Notes: generated by a model from the sequence alone, not told the origin. Shown: positions 52,663 through 62,092, counted from the first letter of the stretch. The stretch is 64,000 bases of DNA from Rhodobacteraceae bacterium (ex Bugula neritina AB1) (GCA_001730095.1 MDLF01000033.1:1-64000); one strand, 5' to 3'. Translations and numbers: made by a program.

Positions 52663-54441
52663 TCAGAGTGGCCAGAAGAAAGGAATGATGAGCGACGCGA
52701 CCATGCCGACCGTCAGGTTCAGCGGGATGCCCACCCGCAGGAAATCGGTGAATTTATAGCCGCCGGGGCCGTACACCAGCGTATTGGTCTGATAACCGAT
52801 CGGGGTGGCAAAAGACGCTGACGCAGCCACCATCACCGCCACCACCAGCGGGCGCGGATCCACCCCCATTGCCTGAGCCAGGCCTACGGCAATCGGTGTC
52901 ACCACCACGGCGACGGCATTGTTGGAGACCAGCTCTGTCAGCACCGACGTCAAGAGGTAGACTGCCCAGACCAGCAGGAAGGGCGGCAGCATCGACAGGC
53001 CCGGGGCAATGGCGTTGACAATCAGGCTGACGGCGCCCGAGCTTTCCAGCGCCGCACCGATGGCCAGCATGGAAAAGATCAGAGCCAGCAGCTGCCCGTC
53101 GACAAAGGAAAAAGCCTCATCGGCGTCGATACAGCGGGTGACAAAAACCAGGGAAACCATCAGCAGCGACAGCATCAGGATCGGCGCAACGCCAAAGGCG
53201 GCCAGCAGCACGATGCCGAGCAGAGCGGCAACCGCAATCGGCGCATGGCTGCGGCGGTAAGCGCGCTGGGTCGGCTGAGACACATCAGCCAAGTCCATAT
53301 CCGCCGCCAGCCGCTGGATATCCGCAGGCGCGCCCTCCAGCAGCAGCGTGTCGCCGACCCGCACCACCAGATCATCCAGCTGCACGCCGATATTCTGATT
53401 TCGCCGGTGCACAGCCAACGTGTAAACACCATAGCGGCGACGCAGGCGCATTGCGCCCAGGCTGCGGCCGACCATGCGGCAGCCGGGGGTAATCAGCACC
53501 TCGACCGTTTCGGTTTCCACTGCCGAAACCTGGTCGACCCGCTTCAGTTCCTTGTTTGTCTGCAGGCTGAGAAGCTCTGTCATCCGGGTCCGCAGAACTA
53601 CCCGGTCACCGACTTGCAGCTCCACCCCCTGCAGGTTGCGGCGCAACGAAGCGTCGCCGCGGATCACATCGATAAGCCGCACGCCCGGACGCTTGAACAG
53701 CTGCACACCGGTCACTTCGCGCCCGATCAGGTTGCTTTCAGGTGGAATCACGGCCTCGGTGAAGAATTTCATCTTCGACTTGTCGCTGAGCAGCATCGCC
53801 ATGCTGTCACGGGCAGGCAGCAGGCGCGGCGCGATGAACCGCAGATAGATCATACCATAGACGACCAGGATCAGGCCCAGCGGCGTCACCTCGAAAATAG
53901 TGAACGGATCCAAGCCCTGTGCCCGCGCGACACCATCCACCAAGAGATTGGTCGACGTGCCGATCAGCGTCAGTGTCCCGCCCAGAATCGCCGCATAGCT
54001 TAGCGGGATCAGCATCTTGGACGCCGGAACATCGAGCGTGCGGGCGATCTGGATGAAGACCGGGATCATCACAACCACCACAGGCGTGTTGGACACCACG
54101 GCGGATGCGGCGACCACAAAGCCCATGAGAAGGGCAACCGCGAGCTTCGGGTTCACTTCGGCCTGCTTCTTGGCGATCTGGGTAAACGCATCCAGCGCGC
54201 CTGTGCGCACCAGGGCGCCCATGATGATGAACATCGCCGCGATGGTCCAGGGCGCCGGGTTGGACAACACCGGCAGCGCTTCATCATAGGGCAGAACGCC
54301 GGTTGCCAGCATTGCCGCAACACCGGTGAGCGCCACCACTTCGGTTGGATAGGTCTCTCGCAGAAACGCCACAAACATGGCCAGGACAATCACAAGCGCC
54401 AGGATCGCGCTGCCGGTGTCACCAAACTGGAAGTACTGCAT
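52663..54441 (-). CDS. SLC13-type transporter with TrkA-C domains (paralogue)
   Basis: The 592-residue protein shares the plan of its neighbour: helices, two TrkA-C domains (~205-290, ~295-385), helices. It has SNTPVVVVMIPVFI (~115-128) and SNNAVAVVVTPIAVGL (~505-520) signatures. It ends IPFFWPL, like VFWPL in the paralogue. Arginine-rich TrkA-C segments (RTRMTELLSLQTNKELK) may bind a nucleotide or anion that gates transport. The two genes converge with 346 bases between them. Duplication followed by divergence is likely. Confidence 0.88.
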   Translation of the reverse strand: MQYFQFGDTGSAILALVIVLAMFVAFLRETYPTEVVALTGVAAMLATGVLPYDEALPVLSNPAPWTIAAMFIIMGALVRTGALDAFTQIAKKQAEVNPKLAVALLMGFVVAASAVVSNTPVVVVMIPVFIQIARTLDVPASKMLIPLSYAAILGGTLTLIGTSTNLLVDGVARAQGLDPFTIFEVTPLGLILVVYGMIYLRFIAPRLLPARDSMAMLLSDKSKMKFFTEAVIPPESNLIGREVTGVQLFKRPGVRLIDVIRGDASLRRNLQGVELQVGDRVVLRTRMTELLSLQTNKELKRVDQVSAVETETVEVLITPGCRMVGRSLGAMRLRRRYGVYTLAVHRRNQNIGVQLDDLVVRVGDTLLLEGAPADIQRLAADMDLADVSQPTQRAYRRSHAPIAVAALLGIVLLAAFGVAPILMLSLLMVSLVFVTRCIDADEAFSFVDGQLLALIFSMLAIGAALESSGAVSLIVNAIAPGLSMLPPFLLVWAVYLLTSVLTELVSNNAVAVVVTPIAVGLAQAMGVDPRPLVVAVMVAASASFATPIGYQTNTLVYGPGGYKFTDFLRVGIPLNLTVGMVASLIIPFFWPL

Positions 54442-54563
54442 AAACCGTGACTTTGCCCATTCTGTTAAGGTCGGAGTCAACGCTCCGCCATCGCGCAGTC
54501 TCCCTGAAACCCCAGGGCTGAGCAAGGATCTTCGAAAGCCTGCAGGTCATAAGGCACTGAAAA

Positions 54564-54605
54564 GGTGTTTTTCCGGAAAACACCCTCCTCGGGGGGTATT
54601 TCTCC
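54564..54605 (-). terminator. Hairpin and T-rich end region downstream of ymdB
   Basis: GGTGTTTT-tccgg-AAAACACC (54564-54584) is a perfect 8-bp stem, preceded on the plus strand (that is, before it on the ymdB transcript) by ggggggtatttctccc, a degenerate copy of the recurring gene-end motif. On the minus strand the stem is followed by TTTTCAG. It is a likely ymdB terminator. Confidence 0.65.
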
Positions 54606-54640
54606 CGCTGCTGGCAATTTGCCGGAACGGCAGAACTGGT

Positions 54641-55453
54641 TCAGACGCCTGCGTCCTGCAGCAACCCACCGTTGCGCACCATGCGAATCTGCTTGGCCGC
54701 CCCGGTGCGGTCATCGGTTTCGACAAAGACGCCGGACAGGGTTGCCTCACCATCTGCCGGAGAGAACCGTGCCTTTGGCATGCCAGTCAGGAAACGCCGC
54801 ATCGGTTCGGCCTTATCCATGCCAATGACCGAATTGTAATCCCCGCACATGCCCGCATCAGTCAGATAGCCGGTCCCCTCAGAAAGGATCTGCGCATCTG
54901 CTGTCGGCACATGGGTATGGGTGCCGACAACCAGCGAGGCACGGCCATTGCAGAAATGCCCCATCGCCATCTTCTCAGAAGTGGCTTCGCAATGGACATC
55001 AACAATGATCGCCTGTGCCAGCCCGCCGCGTGGGTGCGCTTTCAGCACTGCCTCCACGGCGCCAAAAGGATCATCAAAGGCGCGTTTCATGAACACCTGC
55101 CCCAGCACCTGAACCACCAGCACTTTGCGCCCGCCCGGCGCTTGGAACAGGCGGAAGCCGCGCCCCGGTGCGCTCTTGGCAAAATTCAGGGGCCGGATGA
55201 TGCGCTGCTCTTTCTCGATGAATTGCAGCATGTCCTTTTGATCGAAAGCGTGATCGCCCAGCGTCAGGCAATCGACGCCCGCATCCAGCATCAGCTTGGC
55301 GTGCTCGCCGCTCAGCCCCATGCCGTTGGAGGCATTTTCGCCGTTCACCACAACAAAATCGAGCCGCCACTCATCACGCAGCCGCGGCAGGGTTTCGGTG
55401 ATAGCACGGCGCCCGGCGCGGCCCATCACATCGCCTAGAAACAGAATTCGCAT
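54641..55453 (-). CDS. YmdB-family metallophosphoesterase
   Basis: The 270-residue enzyme has the dinuclear metal motifs GDVMGRAGR (start), VNGENASNGMG (~37-47), GDHAFDQ (~66-72), VDVHCEATSEK (~150-160) and GTHTHVPTADAQIL (~177-190). YmdB of Bacillus hydrolyses 2',3'-cyclic AMP and affects RNA decay and biofilm decisions. The length is normal. It lies downstream of the 5-formyl-THF cyclo-ligase gene, a common pairing. Confidence 0.93.
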   Translation of the reverse strand: MRILFLGDVMGRAGRRAITETLPRLRDEWRLDFVVVNGENASNGMGLSGEHAKLMLDAGVDCLTLGDHAFDQKDMLQFIEKEQRIIRPLNFAKSAPGRGFRLFQAPGGRKVLVVQVLGQVFMKRAFDDPFGAVEAVLKAHPRGGLAQAIIVDVHCEATSEKMAMGHFCNGRASLVVGTHTHVPTADAQILSEGTGYLTDAGMCGDYNSVIGMDKAEPMRRFLTGMPKARFSPADGEATLSGVFVETDDRTGAAKQIRMVRNGGLLQDAGV

Positions 55454-55558
55454 TCCGGCGTGGTACGCCGTTGCCGGGCTCAGGACAAGAGGTGCATTGG
55501 CAGAGCTGAACTTTTCAAAAGTTTTGCCAGGATTTTTCCAAATCCAGCTAGGGCTGCG

Positions 55559-56122
55559 TCAGCGGCTGAACTGCAGGATGCGGCTTTCCGTCACCATCAT
55601 GTCGAGCGGCTGGTCTGTTGGCTCCAGCGGCAGGTCTTCAGCCTCCTGCGCATCAAATGCAAACCCGATCGCCAAGGTGGCACGCTTGCCGCGTAACAGC
55701 TCCAAAGTACGGTCATAGAAACCGCCGCCGTAGCCCAGCCGTCCACCCTTGGCATCAAAGGCAACCAGCGGCACCACAACGATTTCCGGCTCAAAGAAAT
55801 CATCCACTTCTGGAACCCGGGCGCCAAATGGCCCGTCGCGCATCGCGCTTTCGGGCTGCCAGCGGCTGAACTTGAGAGGCATCCCCTCGCCCATGATCAC
55901 CGGCACACCCACAGGGCCATATGCAGCGGCCTCTGCCATCACAGGAAGCGGATCGATTTCGGTGCGGATCGGCATGTATCCCGCCAGCGGCACCCCGCGG
56001 TAGCCTGCCAGCACTTCGGCCAAATGGCCCGCAACGCCGGGCAGGTTGCGGCCATGCGCTTCCTTACGGCGGGCAAAGGCGGCCTTGCGGGCAACGGCCT
56101 TGATTTCAGTCAGATCCGTCAT
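55559..56122 (-). CDS. 5-formyltetrahydrofolate cyclo-ligase
   Basis: The 187-residue enzyme makes 5,10-methenyl-THF from 5-formyl-THF and ATP. The family core KGGRLGYGGGFYDRTLELL is at ~125-143, and the N-terminus holds RKEAH and the GYMPIRTEIDP substrate segment (~47-57). ATG 56122 is nine bases from the mgtE stop; translation coupling is likely. Confidence 0.93.
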   Translation of the reverse strand: MTDLTEIKAVARKAAFARRKEAHGRNLPGVAGHLAEVLAGYRGVPLAGYMPIRTEIDPLPVMAEAAAYGPVGVPVIMGEGMPLKFSRWQPESAMRDGPFGARVPEVDDFFEPEIVVVPLVAFDAKGGRLGYGGGFYDRTLELLRGKRATLAIGFAFDAQEAEDLPLEPTDQPLDMMVTESRILQFSR

Positions 56123-56131
56123 GGCAGTCTC

Positions 56132-57520
56132 CTAAAGCATGAGGGCGGCAGCAAGGCCAAGGAAAGCGAAAAAGCCGACCACATCGGTCACAGTAGTCAC
56201 GAAAGCACCCGAAGCCAGCGCCGGGTCTATTCCGGTTTTTTCAAGTAGAACCGGGATCACCGTTCCCGCCAGCCCTGCCACGACCAGATTGACCACCATA
56301 GCGACAGCGATCACCACCCCCAGTATCGGCGAGCCGAACCAGGCAAGGCCTACCAGCCCCATGACAATGGCAAAGATAACCCCGTTCACCAGTCCCACCA
56401 GCACCTCGCGGCGGATCACCCGCCAGACGTTGGAGCCGGTCAGGTCGCGGGTGGCAATGGCACGCACGGCAACGGTCAGCGACTGAGTGCCCGCATTGCC
56501 CCCCATCGAGGCAACAATCGGCATAAGAACCGCCAGCGCCACAATTTGGGAAATTGCCGCCTCGAATTGCGCAATCACCAGCGAGGCCAGCACCGCTGTG
56601 ATCAGATTCACCGCCAGCCAGGGGAAACGGCGTTTGGTGGTGTCGATCACCCGGTCAGCCAGAGAGCTTTCCTCGCCCACACCGGCCAGGCGCAGGATGT
56701 CTTCCTCGTGTTCCTCATCCAGCACGATCATTGCATCGTCGATGGTGATCACACCGGCCAGCCGCCCTTCTTCATCAACCACCGGCGCCGAGATCAGGTG
56801 GTACTGGTTGAAGGCATAGGCCACGTCTTCCTCGTCCTGATCGGCGGGGATGACCTGAAAGCTGTCTTCGACCAGATCGGTCAGCGGCACATCCCGCTTG
56901 GCGCCCATGATCCGGCCCAGGGTGACATTGCCCACCGGATGCAGACGCGGATCAACCAGAACAACGTGATAGAATTGATCCGGAAGTTCGTATGAGTTGC
57001 GCATGAAATCAATGGCTTGACCAACGTTCCAATGCTCTGGCGCCATTACGACCTCGCGCTGCATCAAGCGGCCGGCCGAGTTTTCCGGATATCTCAGAGA
57101 ATGCTCGACCGCGACCCGGTCGGCATCCTCCAGCGCGTCCAGAATGGCTTCTTGCTGCGGCACTTCCAGGTCTTCCAGAAGGTCGACAACATCGTCGCTT
57201 TCCAGCTCCCGGACCGCATCAGCCAGCACCAGAGGATTGAGCGTCTCAATAACCTCCTCGCGGATGCTCTCATCCAGTTCCGACAGAATTTCACCATCGA
57301 ATTCCCGGTCGTAGAGGCGGATCAGTCTGACACGGTCCTCGGAACTGATCTGTTCCAGAAGGTCGGCAATATCCGCGGCGTGCAGGTCTTCCAGCAGCGC
57401 CGTCAAGGATGGCTGATCCCCCTGCTCGACGGCCTCCAGAACCTGCGCGACCATCTTGCGGTCAAGGTCATAGGCATCTTCCAGAGGCTGATCACTGGAG
57501 ATATTGTCACCGCTGCTCAT
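56132..57520 (-). CDS. mgtE: Magnesium transporter MgtE
   Basis: The 462-residue channel has an MgtE_N helical superhelix (~35-135; DVVDLLEDLEVPQQEAIL), a CBS pair (~140-260; MQREVVMAPEHWNVGQAIDFMR, then HLISAPVVDEEGRLAGVI) and a five-helix pore (~285-462). The pore has the selectivity segment PIVASMGGNAGTQSLTVAVR and the final TTVTDVVGFFAFLG. Mg2+ binding to the acidic cytoplasmic domains closes the pore. ATG 57520 was chosen over an upstream frame with no homology. Confidence 0.95.
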   Translation of the reverse strand: MSSGDNISSDQPLEDAYDLDRKMVAQVLEAVEQGDQPSLTALLEDLHAADIADLLEQISSEDRVRLIRLYDREFDGEILSELDESIREEVIETLNPLVLADAVRELESDDVVDLLEDLEVPQQEAILDALEDADRVAVEHSLRYPENSAGRLMQREVVMAPEHWNVGQAIDFMRNSYELPDQFYHVVLVDPRLHPVGNVTLGRIMGAKRDVPLTDLVEDSFQVIPADQDEEDVAYAFNQYHLISAPVVDEEGRLAGVITIDDAMIVLDEEHEEDILRLAGVGEESSLADRVIDTTKRRFPWLAVNLITAVLASLVIAQFEAAISQIVALAVLMPIVASMGGNAGTQSLTVAVRAIATRDLTGSNVWRVIRREVLVGLVNGVIFAIVMGLVGLAWFGSPILGVVIAVAMVVNLVVAGLAGTVIPVLLEKTGIDPALASGAFVTTVTDVVGFFAFLGLAAALML

Positions 57521-57661
57521 CTGATGCCCCCCGTTTTCTTCACTTTTGCGTACAAAGTAGAAGACGCCGTCCCCGGAAAACAATGCCGGTGCCGCAATTT
57601 ACCCGCGCCTCTTCGGCGGGTATCTTGCGTGAGGCCATTTTGCAAGGAAAGGGTTCAGCGC

Positions 57662-58948
57662 ATGGACACCGGTTACATCCTGAAGGGGCATGTTCTTGCT
57701 TTCACCACCTCCCCTTTCACCGAAGAGCGCCCCGAGGACGCCGCCCGGCTGCGGGGCGCGGTGGCGGTGCGGGATGGGCGGATCGCAGGGACCGGCACAA
57801 TTGCCGACATGCGGGCTCTGCTGCCAGAGGCGGAGACCGTGGATCACAGCGGCAAGCTGATCATGGCCGGCTTTGTCGATGCCCATGTCCATTACCCGCA
57901 GACAGCCGTTATCGCCAGCTGGGGCAAACGGCTGATCGACTGGCTGAACAGCTATAGTTTTCCGGAGGAAATGCGGTTCGCAGACCGTGCCTACGCCGAT
58001 GAGATCGCCGCACGTTATCTGGATCTGACGACGGCGCATGGCACCACCACAGTCTGCAGTTTTTGCACCATCCACCCCGAAAGCGTGGACGCGTTGTTTG
58101 CAGCGGCGCAAGCGCGCGGGCAGCGGGTGGCGGGTGGCAAGACCTGCATGGATCGCAATGCGCCGGATGGGCTGCGGGACACCGCACAGTCGGCCTATGA
58201 CGATTCTGAAGCGCTGATTGCCCGCTGGCACGGCACGGACCGGCTGGAATATGCGATATCGCCGCGGTTTTCACCAACCTCGACACCGGAACAGCTGGAG
58301 GCGATGGGCGCGCTCTGGGCCAAGCACCCGGAATGCCTGATGCAGACGCATCTGAGCGAACAGACGGATGAAATCGCGTGGGTGAAGTCGCTGTTTCCGC
58401 AGGCGCGCGACTATCTGGACACCTACGAGGAGTTTGGCCTGCTCGGTGCCAAAGGGCTGTATGGCCACGCCATCCACCTGGAAGACCGCGAGCGGCACCG
58501 GCTGCGCGACTATGGCGCGGCACTGATCCATTGCCCGACATCAAACACTTTTATCGGCTCCGGCTTGTTCGACATGGCCGGGCTGATGGCTGAGGGGCAG
58601 CGGATCGGGCTTGCTACCGACACAGGGGGAGGATCCAGTTTTTCAATGCTGCGCACCCTGGCTGCAGCCTATGAGATCGGTCAGCTGCGCGGCACCCCTC
58701 TGCATGCGGCGCAGCTGCTGTGGTTGGCGACACAAGGATCCGCGACCGCGCTGCGGATGGAGGATAAAATCGGCAATGCCGCCGCAGGCATGGAAGCTGA
58801 CTTGGTCGTTCTGGATCTGGCCTCCACCCCGGCCATCGCCCAACGGGCTGCGCGGGCCGAAGACATTTGGGAAGCCGTTTTTCCGACGATCATGATGGGG
58901 GATGACCGGGCCATTGCCGAGGTATGGATCGGCGGCAGGCGGGTTTAG
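57662..58948 (+). CDS. guaD: Guanine deaminase
   Basis: The 428-residue amidohydrolase converts guanine to xanthine and ammonia. Zinc ligands are visible in AGFVDAHVHYPQ (HxH, ~77-79), QTHLSEQ (~225), GHAIHLED (~263) and ATDTGGGSSFSM (Asp ~318). The guanine-deaminase hallmark KTCMDRNAPD is near 160. The start at 57662 follows AAGGAAAGG. It is divergent from mgtE, and its stop faces the 8-oxoguanine deaminase-like gene. Confidence 0.93.
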   Translation: MDTGYILKGHVLAFTTSPFTEERPEDAARLRGAVAVRDGRIAGTGTIADMRALLPEAETVDHSGKLIMAGFVDAHVHYPQTAVIASWGKRLIDWLNSYSFPEEMRFADRAYADEIAARYLDLTTAHGTTTVCSFCTIHPESVDALFAAAQARGQRVAGGKTCMDRNAPDGLRDTAQSAYDDSEALIARWHGTDRLEYAISPRFSPTSTPEQLEAMGALWAKHPECLMQTHLSEQTDEIAWVKSLFPQARDYLDTYEEFGLLGAKGLYGHAIHLEDRERHRLRDYGAALIHCPTSNTFIGSGLFDMAGLMAEGQRIGLATDTGGGSSFSMLRTLAAAYEIGQLRGTPLHAAQLLWLATQGSATALRMEDKIGNAAAGMEADLVVLDLASTPAIAQRAARAEDIWEAVFPTIMMGDDRAIAEVWIGGRRV

Positions 58949-58950
58949 AA

Positions 58951-59002
58951 GGGGCGCAGACGCGCCCCTGCCTCCGGCGGGGATACTTAGAGCCAGAAGA
59001 AG
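58951..59002 (+). terminator. 3'-end element after guaD
   Basis: Three bases after the guaD stop a hairpin GGGGCG-6-CGCCCC (58951-58968) is followed by GCCTCCGGCGGGGATACTTA and GAGCCAGAAGAAGAA, the plus-oriented gene-end motif. The convergent deaminase gene ends ten bases further on. Confidence 0.65.
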
Positions 59003-59012
59003 AACCGGGCCT

Positions 59013-60347
59013 TCACTGCATCAGCTGCTGCGCCAGCTGGCCATGGCGTTCGATCAGGCGTGGCAGGTCTATTGTGGTCAGCTCGCCGCTGCGGATGATC
59101 TGCCTGCCCTCGACAAACAGGTGCTTGACCTGGGTTGGCCCGGCCAGCAGCAGTGCAGCAGTGTCCCAGCTGCCGCTGGAGGCCACGCCCCGAGTGTCCC
59201 ATATGGCAATATCGGCGCGTTTTCCCGGCGCCAGCCGACCGCAATCGGGGCGGCCCAGCACGTCGGCGCCGCCGCAGGTGGCGATTTCCAGCGCCTCATA
59301 GGCGCTCATTGCGTCGGCCCCGTTGGCAACCCGCTGCAACAGCATGGCCTGCCGTGCCTCGGCGCTGAGGCTGGCCATGTCGTTGCTGGCGGAACCGTCA
59401 ACGCCCAGCCCTACCGGCACGCCCGCATCGCGCATCGCACGCACAGGTGCAATACCGCTGCCAAGTCGGCAGTTGGAACAGGGACAATGTGCAACCCCGG
59501 TGCGGGTTCTGGCAAACAGATCAATCTCTTGCACATCGAGTTTCACGCAGTGAGCGTGCCAGACATCATCGCCGGTCCACCCCAGTTCCTCCGCGTATTG
59601 CCCCGGCCGGCAGCCAAAATTGGCCAAGGAATAGGCGATGTCTTCTTCGTTCTCAGCCAAATGTGTGTGCAGCATCACGCCCTTGTCCCGGGCCAGCAGC
59701 GCAGCATCGCGCATCAGCCCGCGACTGACCGAGAAGGGAGAGCATGGCGCCAGTCCAACCCGGCACATGGAGCCTTCGGACGCGTCATGAAAGGCGTCCA
59801 CCACCCGGATCATATCGTCCAAAATGGCGTGTTCTTCCTCTACCAGACTGTCCGGCGGCAGGCCGCCTGCGCTTTCGCCAATGCTCATGGCGCCACGGGT
59901 CGGGTGAAACCGAAGGCCGACCTCTCGGGCGGCGTGGATGGTATCCTCCAGCCGGGCGCCGTTAGGATAGAGATACAGATGGTCAGAACTGAGGGTGCAG
60001 CCCGACAGCGCCAGTTCAGCCAGCCCCAGCTGGGCAGAGACGAACATCTCCTGCGGGGTGAAGCGGGCCCAGACAGGGTAGAGCCGCTGCAGCCAGCTGA
60101 ACAGCAGCGCGTCCTGAGCGCCAGGCACCGCACGGGTCAGGTTCTGGTAGAGATGGTGGTGGGTGTTGACCAGCCCCGGCGTCACCACACAGCCCTGGCC
60201 GGATACCACCTCTCCGCTGGTTTGCAGCCCCTGCCCTATGGCGGCAATTTGACCGCCGCGGATCAGTACATCGGCGCCATGCAGCACTTGGCGCGCATCA
60301 TCCATCGTCAGGATGGTGTCGGCATTTTGAATCAGAAATTCTGACAT
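59013..60347 (-). CDS. 8-oxoguanine deaminase-like amidohydrolase
   Basis: The 444-residue protein has the metal ligands VNTHHHLYQNLTRA (~63-76), LHTHLAEN (~205), WHAHCVKLD (~240) and VGLGVDGSASND (Asp ~318), and the TDD/ATZ-TRZ-like length. The NTHHHLYQNLTRAVPGAQD segment is typical of 8-oxoguanine deaminases, which turn 8-oxoguanine or isocytosine into uric acid or uracil. ATG 60347 is next to the SEFLIQNADTILTMDD start. It is tail-to-tail with guaD, suggesting joint use or repair of purine bases. Confidence 0.88.
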   Translation of the reverse strand: MSEFLIQNADTILTMDDARQVLHGADVLIRGGQIAAIGQGLQTSGEVVSGQGCVVTPGLVNTHHHLYQNLTRAVPGAQDALLFSWLQRLYPVWARFTPQEMFVSAQLGLAELALSGCTLSSDHLYLYPNGARLEDTIHAAREVGLRFHPTRGAMSIGESAGGLPPDSLVEEEHAILDDMIRVVDAFHDASEGSMCRVGLAPCSPFSVSRGLMRDAALLARDKGVMLHTHLAENEEDIAYSLANFGCRPGQYAEELGWTGDDVWHAHCVKLDVQEIDLFARTRTGVAHCPCSNCRLGSGIAPVRAMRDAGVPVGLGVDGSASNDMASLSAEARQAMLLQRVANGADAMSAYEALEIATCGGADVLGRPDCGRLAPGKRADIAIWDTRGVASSGSWDTAALLLAGPTQVKHLFVEGRQIIRSGELTTIDLPRLIERHGQLAQQLMQ

Positions 60348-60463
60348 CTTCACACACTCCCATTGGCCGCCCGCTTCTAGGAATGTGTGGTTGGCCGACG
60401 GAAAACGGGCGAAGAACCGGCCTGCGGCCAAAATAGAGGCCGCTGCGCCCGGTTTCAAGGCGC

Positions 60464-61255
60464 TCAGGTCTGGCGCAGAAGCTCCAGCGCGGCGGCATGG
60501 ATGTCCGCATTGGCCGCAGCCAGGGCACGGCCGCCATTGTGGGCCGGATTGCCGTCCCAATCAGTCACAATACCACCCGCAGCCTGGATCACAGCAATCG
60601 GCGCCTGGATGTCATAGGCATTGAGGCCTGCTTCGATCACCAGGTCCGCCTGCCCAGCTGCGACCAGCGCATAAGCGTAGCAATCCATGCCATAGCGTGT
60701 CAGCTTGGCCTGTGCGGCAACGCGCTCAAAACCGGCGCGTTCCTTGGGGGTTCCAACTTCGGGGAAAGTGGTGAACAGGGTCGCTTCAGCCAGCGCCGCG
60801 GTACTTCTGGTTTTCAGCACCATTTCCCCCAGCGGGCCAGTCATTGCGGCGATTTCCGCGCTGCCACAGAAACGTTCGCCGGTGTAGGGCTGGTCGATCA
60901 CCCCCAGAAACGGGCCGTTTTCATCCGCAAGCGCAATCAGCACTCCCCAGGTTGGCGTGCCACTGATGAAACCACGGGTGCCATCAATCGGGTCCAGCAC
61001 CCAGGTGCGGCCGGAGCGGCCCGCAACGCGTCCGAACTCCTCGCCCAGAATGCCATCTTCGGGACGGAAATCTGCCAGCACCGCACGCATCGCCTGCTCG
61101 GCGGCGCGATCGGCCACTGTAACCGGATCAAACCCGCCTTCAAGCTTGTTTTCGGCGTTCAATGAAGAGGTTCTGAAATGCGGAAGGATGGCAGCGCGGG
61201 CCGCGTCTGCCATCCTGTTCGCTACGTCGAAGTCCGTGAGTGTTGCCTGTGTCAT
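60464..61255 (-). CDS. hisN: HisN-type inositol monophosphatase-family phosphatase
   Basis: The 263-residue enzyme has the IMPase motifs GEEFG (~73-77), WVLDPIDGTRGFISG (~88-102) and YDIQAPIAVIQAAGGIVTDWDG (~215-236). In alphaproteobacteria this group includes the histidinol-phosphate phosphatase HisN, but inositol or 3'-phosphoadenosine phosphate substrates are possible. ATG 61255 follows a short leader. It lies 116 bases upstream of the 8-oxoguanine deaminase start on the same strand. Confidence 0.85.
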   Translation of the reverse strand: MTQATLTDFDVANRMADAARAAILPHFRTSSLNAENKLEGGFDPVTVADRAAEQAMRAVLADFRPEDGILGEEFGRVAGRSGRTWVLDPIDGTRGFISGTPTWGVLIALADENGPFLGVIDQPYTGERFCGSAEIAAMTGPLGEMVLKTRSTAALAEATLFTTFPEVGTPKERAGFERVAAQAKLTRYGMDCYAYALVAAGQADLVIEAGLNAYDIQAPIAVIQAAGGIVTDWDGNPAHNGGRALAAANADIHAAALELLRQT

Positions 61256-61370
61256 AGCAAACGGGTGCCACCCAGACGTTTTCATTGCAAGCGCAAACCC
61301 AGCCGTTTCCGGGATCGACGCTGCAAATTTCTGTCAGACCCGTTTCAAAGTCTGATCCCTGTCCCTGTCT

Positions 61371-61742
61371 TCAGGCGACGTCGCTCAGCACCCGCGCCAA
61401 TTCAAACAGGCGGCGGCGCTGGTTTTCCGGGATCGAATAATAGGAGCGCACCAAATCCAATGCTTCCTTGTCGCCCATCAGATCCTCCGGGACGGAAGCC
61501 TTGTCCGCCGGGGCCTTGCTCTCTTCCTGCAAGCCCTCGAAGAAGAAGCTCACCGGGACCTCCAGCGCATCAGAAATATCCCAAAGCCGGGATGCGCTGA
61601 CCCGGTTCGCACCGGTTTCATACTTCTGAATCTGCTGGAACTTGATGCCGACTTGCTCGGCGAGCTGCTGCTGCGTCATGCCAATCAGCCACCGACGGTG
61701 GCGTATGCGCTTTCCCACATGCACGTCTACGGGATGAGCCAT
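61371..61742 (-). CDS. XRE-family regulator, PraR-like
   Basis: The 123-residue protein begins PVDVHVGKRIRHRRWLIGMTQQQLAEQVGIKFQQIQKYETGANRVSASRLWDISDALEVPVSFFFEG, which closely follows the plan of rhizobial PraR. PraR represses quorum-sensing and biofilm genes. The C-terminal tail ends SIPENQRRRLFELARVLSDVA. It is a single gene; targets unknown. Confidence 0.83.
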   Translation of the reverse strand: MAHPVDVHVGKRIRHRRWLIGMTQQQLAEQVGIKFQQIQKYETGANRVSASRLWDISDALEVPVSFFFEGLQEESKAPADKASVPEDLMGDKEALDLVRSYYSIPENQRRRLFELARVLSDVA

Positions 61743-62092
61743 GCGTTTCTCCTAACTGTCATTTTGATCAAATCCCGAACCACAGTACCAATTTCAGCAT
61801 TCCGGCGCCTTGAAAAATCTGCCGGAAACGCATTTCCCCATCAGCGCGATCAGTCTTTGACCTCTGCACAAAATTGTACAACCCTTGCGGTTGATTGCAA
61901 TACCGCCGTCGCCCCAAAGGGAGACTATTGCCTCAAACGCATGATTTCACGCAGCATTTTTTCAAATGTTTTATTGCCAATTATCTGCAGAGTGGGTACC
62001 TCCCCAGAAATAGCGAGGTGCAAGCCACCGGTACACCCCAGCAGAGTAGCCCGACGAATCATCAGATTTCCCGCGAAAGGTGAGGAGAAGAC
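61743..62092. other. Gene-free divergent promoter region
   Basis: About 350 bases separate the PraR-like start from the quinone oxidoreductase start. Both promoters must lie here. TTGTACAA (61871-61878 region) is a short palindrome, and the middle is AT-richer than the surroundings. I see no hairpin terminator and no small gene with a convincing ribosome-binding site. Confidence 0.45.

Noticed and set aside
55454..56131. 6S RNA next to the 5-formyl-THF cyclo-ligase gene
   Set aside because: 6S RNA often adjoins this gene in proteobacteria, but here the gaps are nine and about 105 bases and show no 6S-like long stem.
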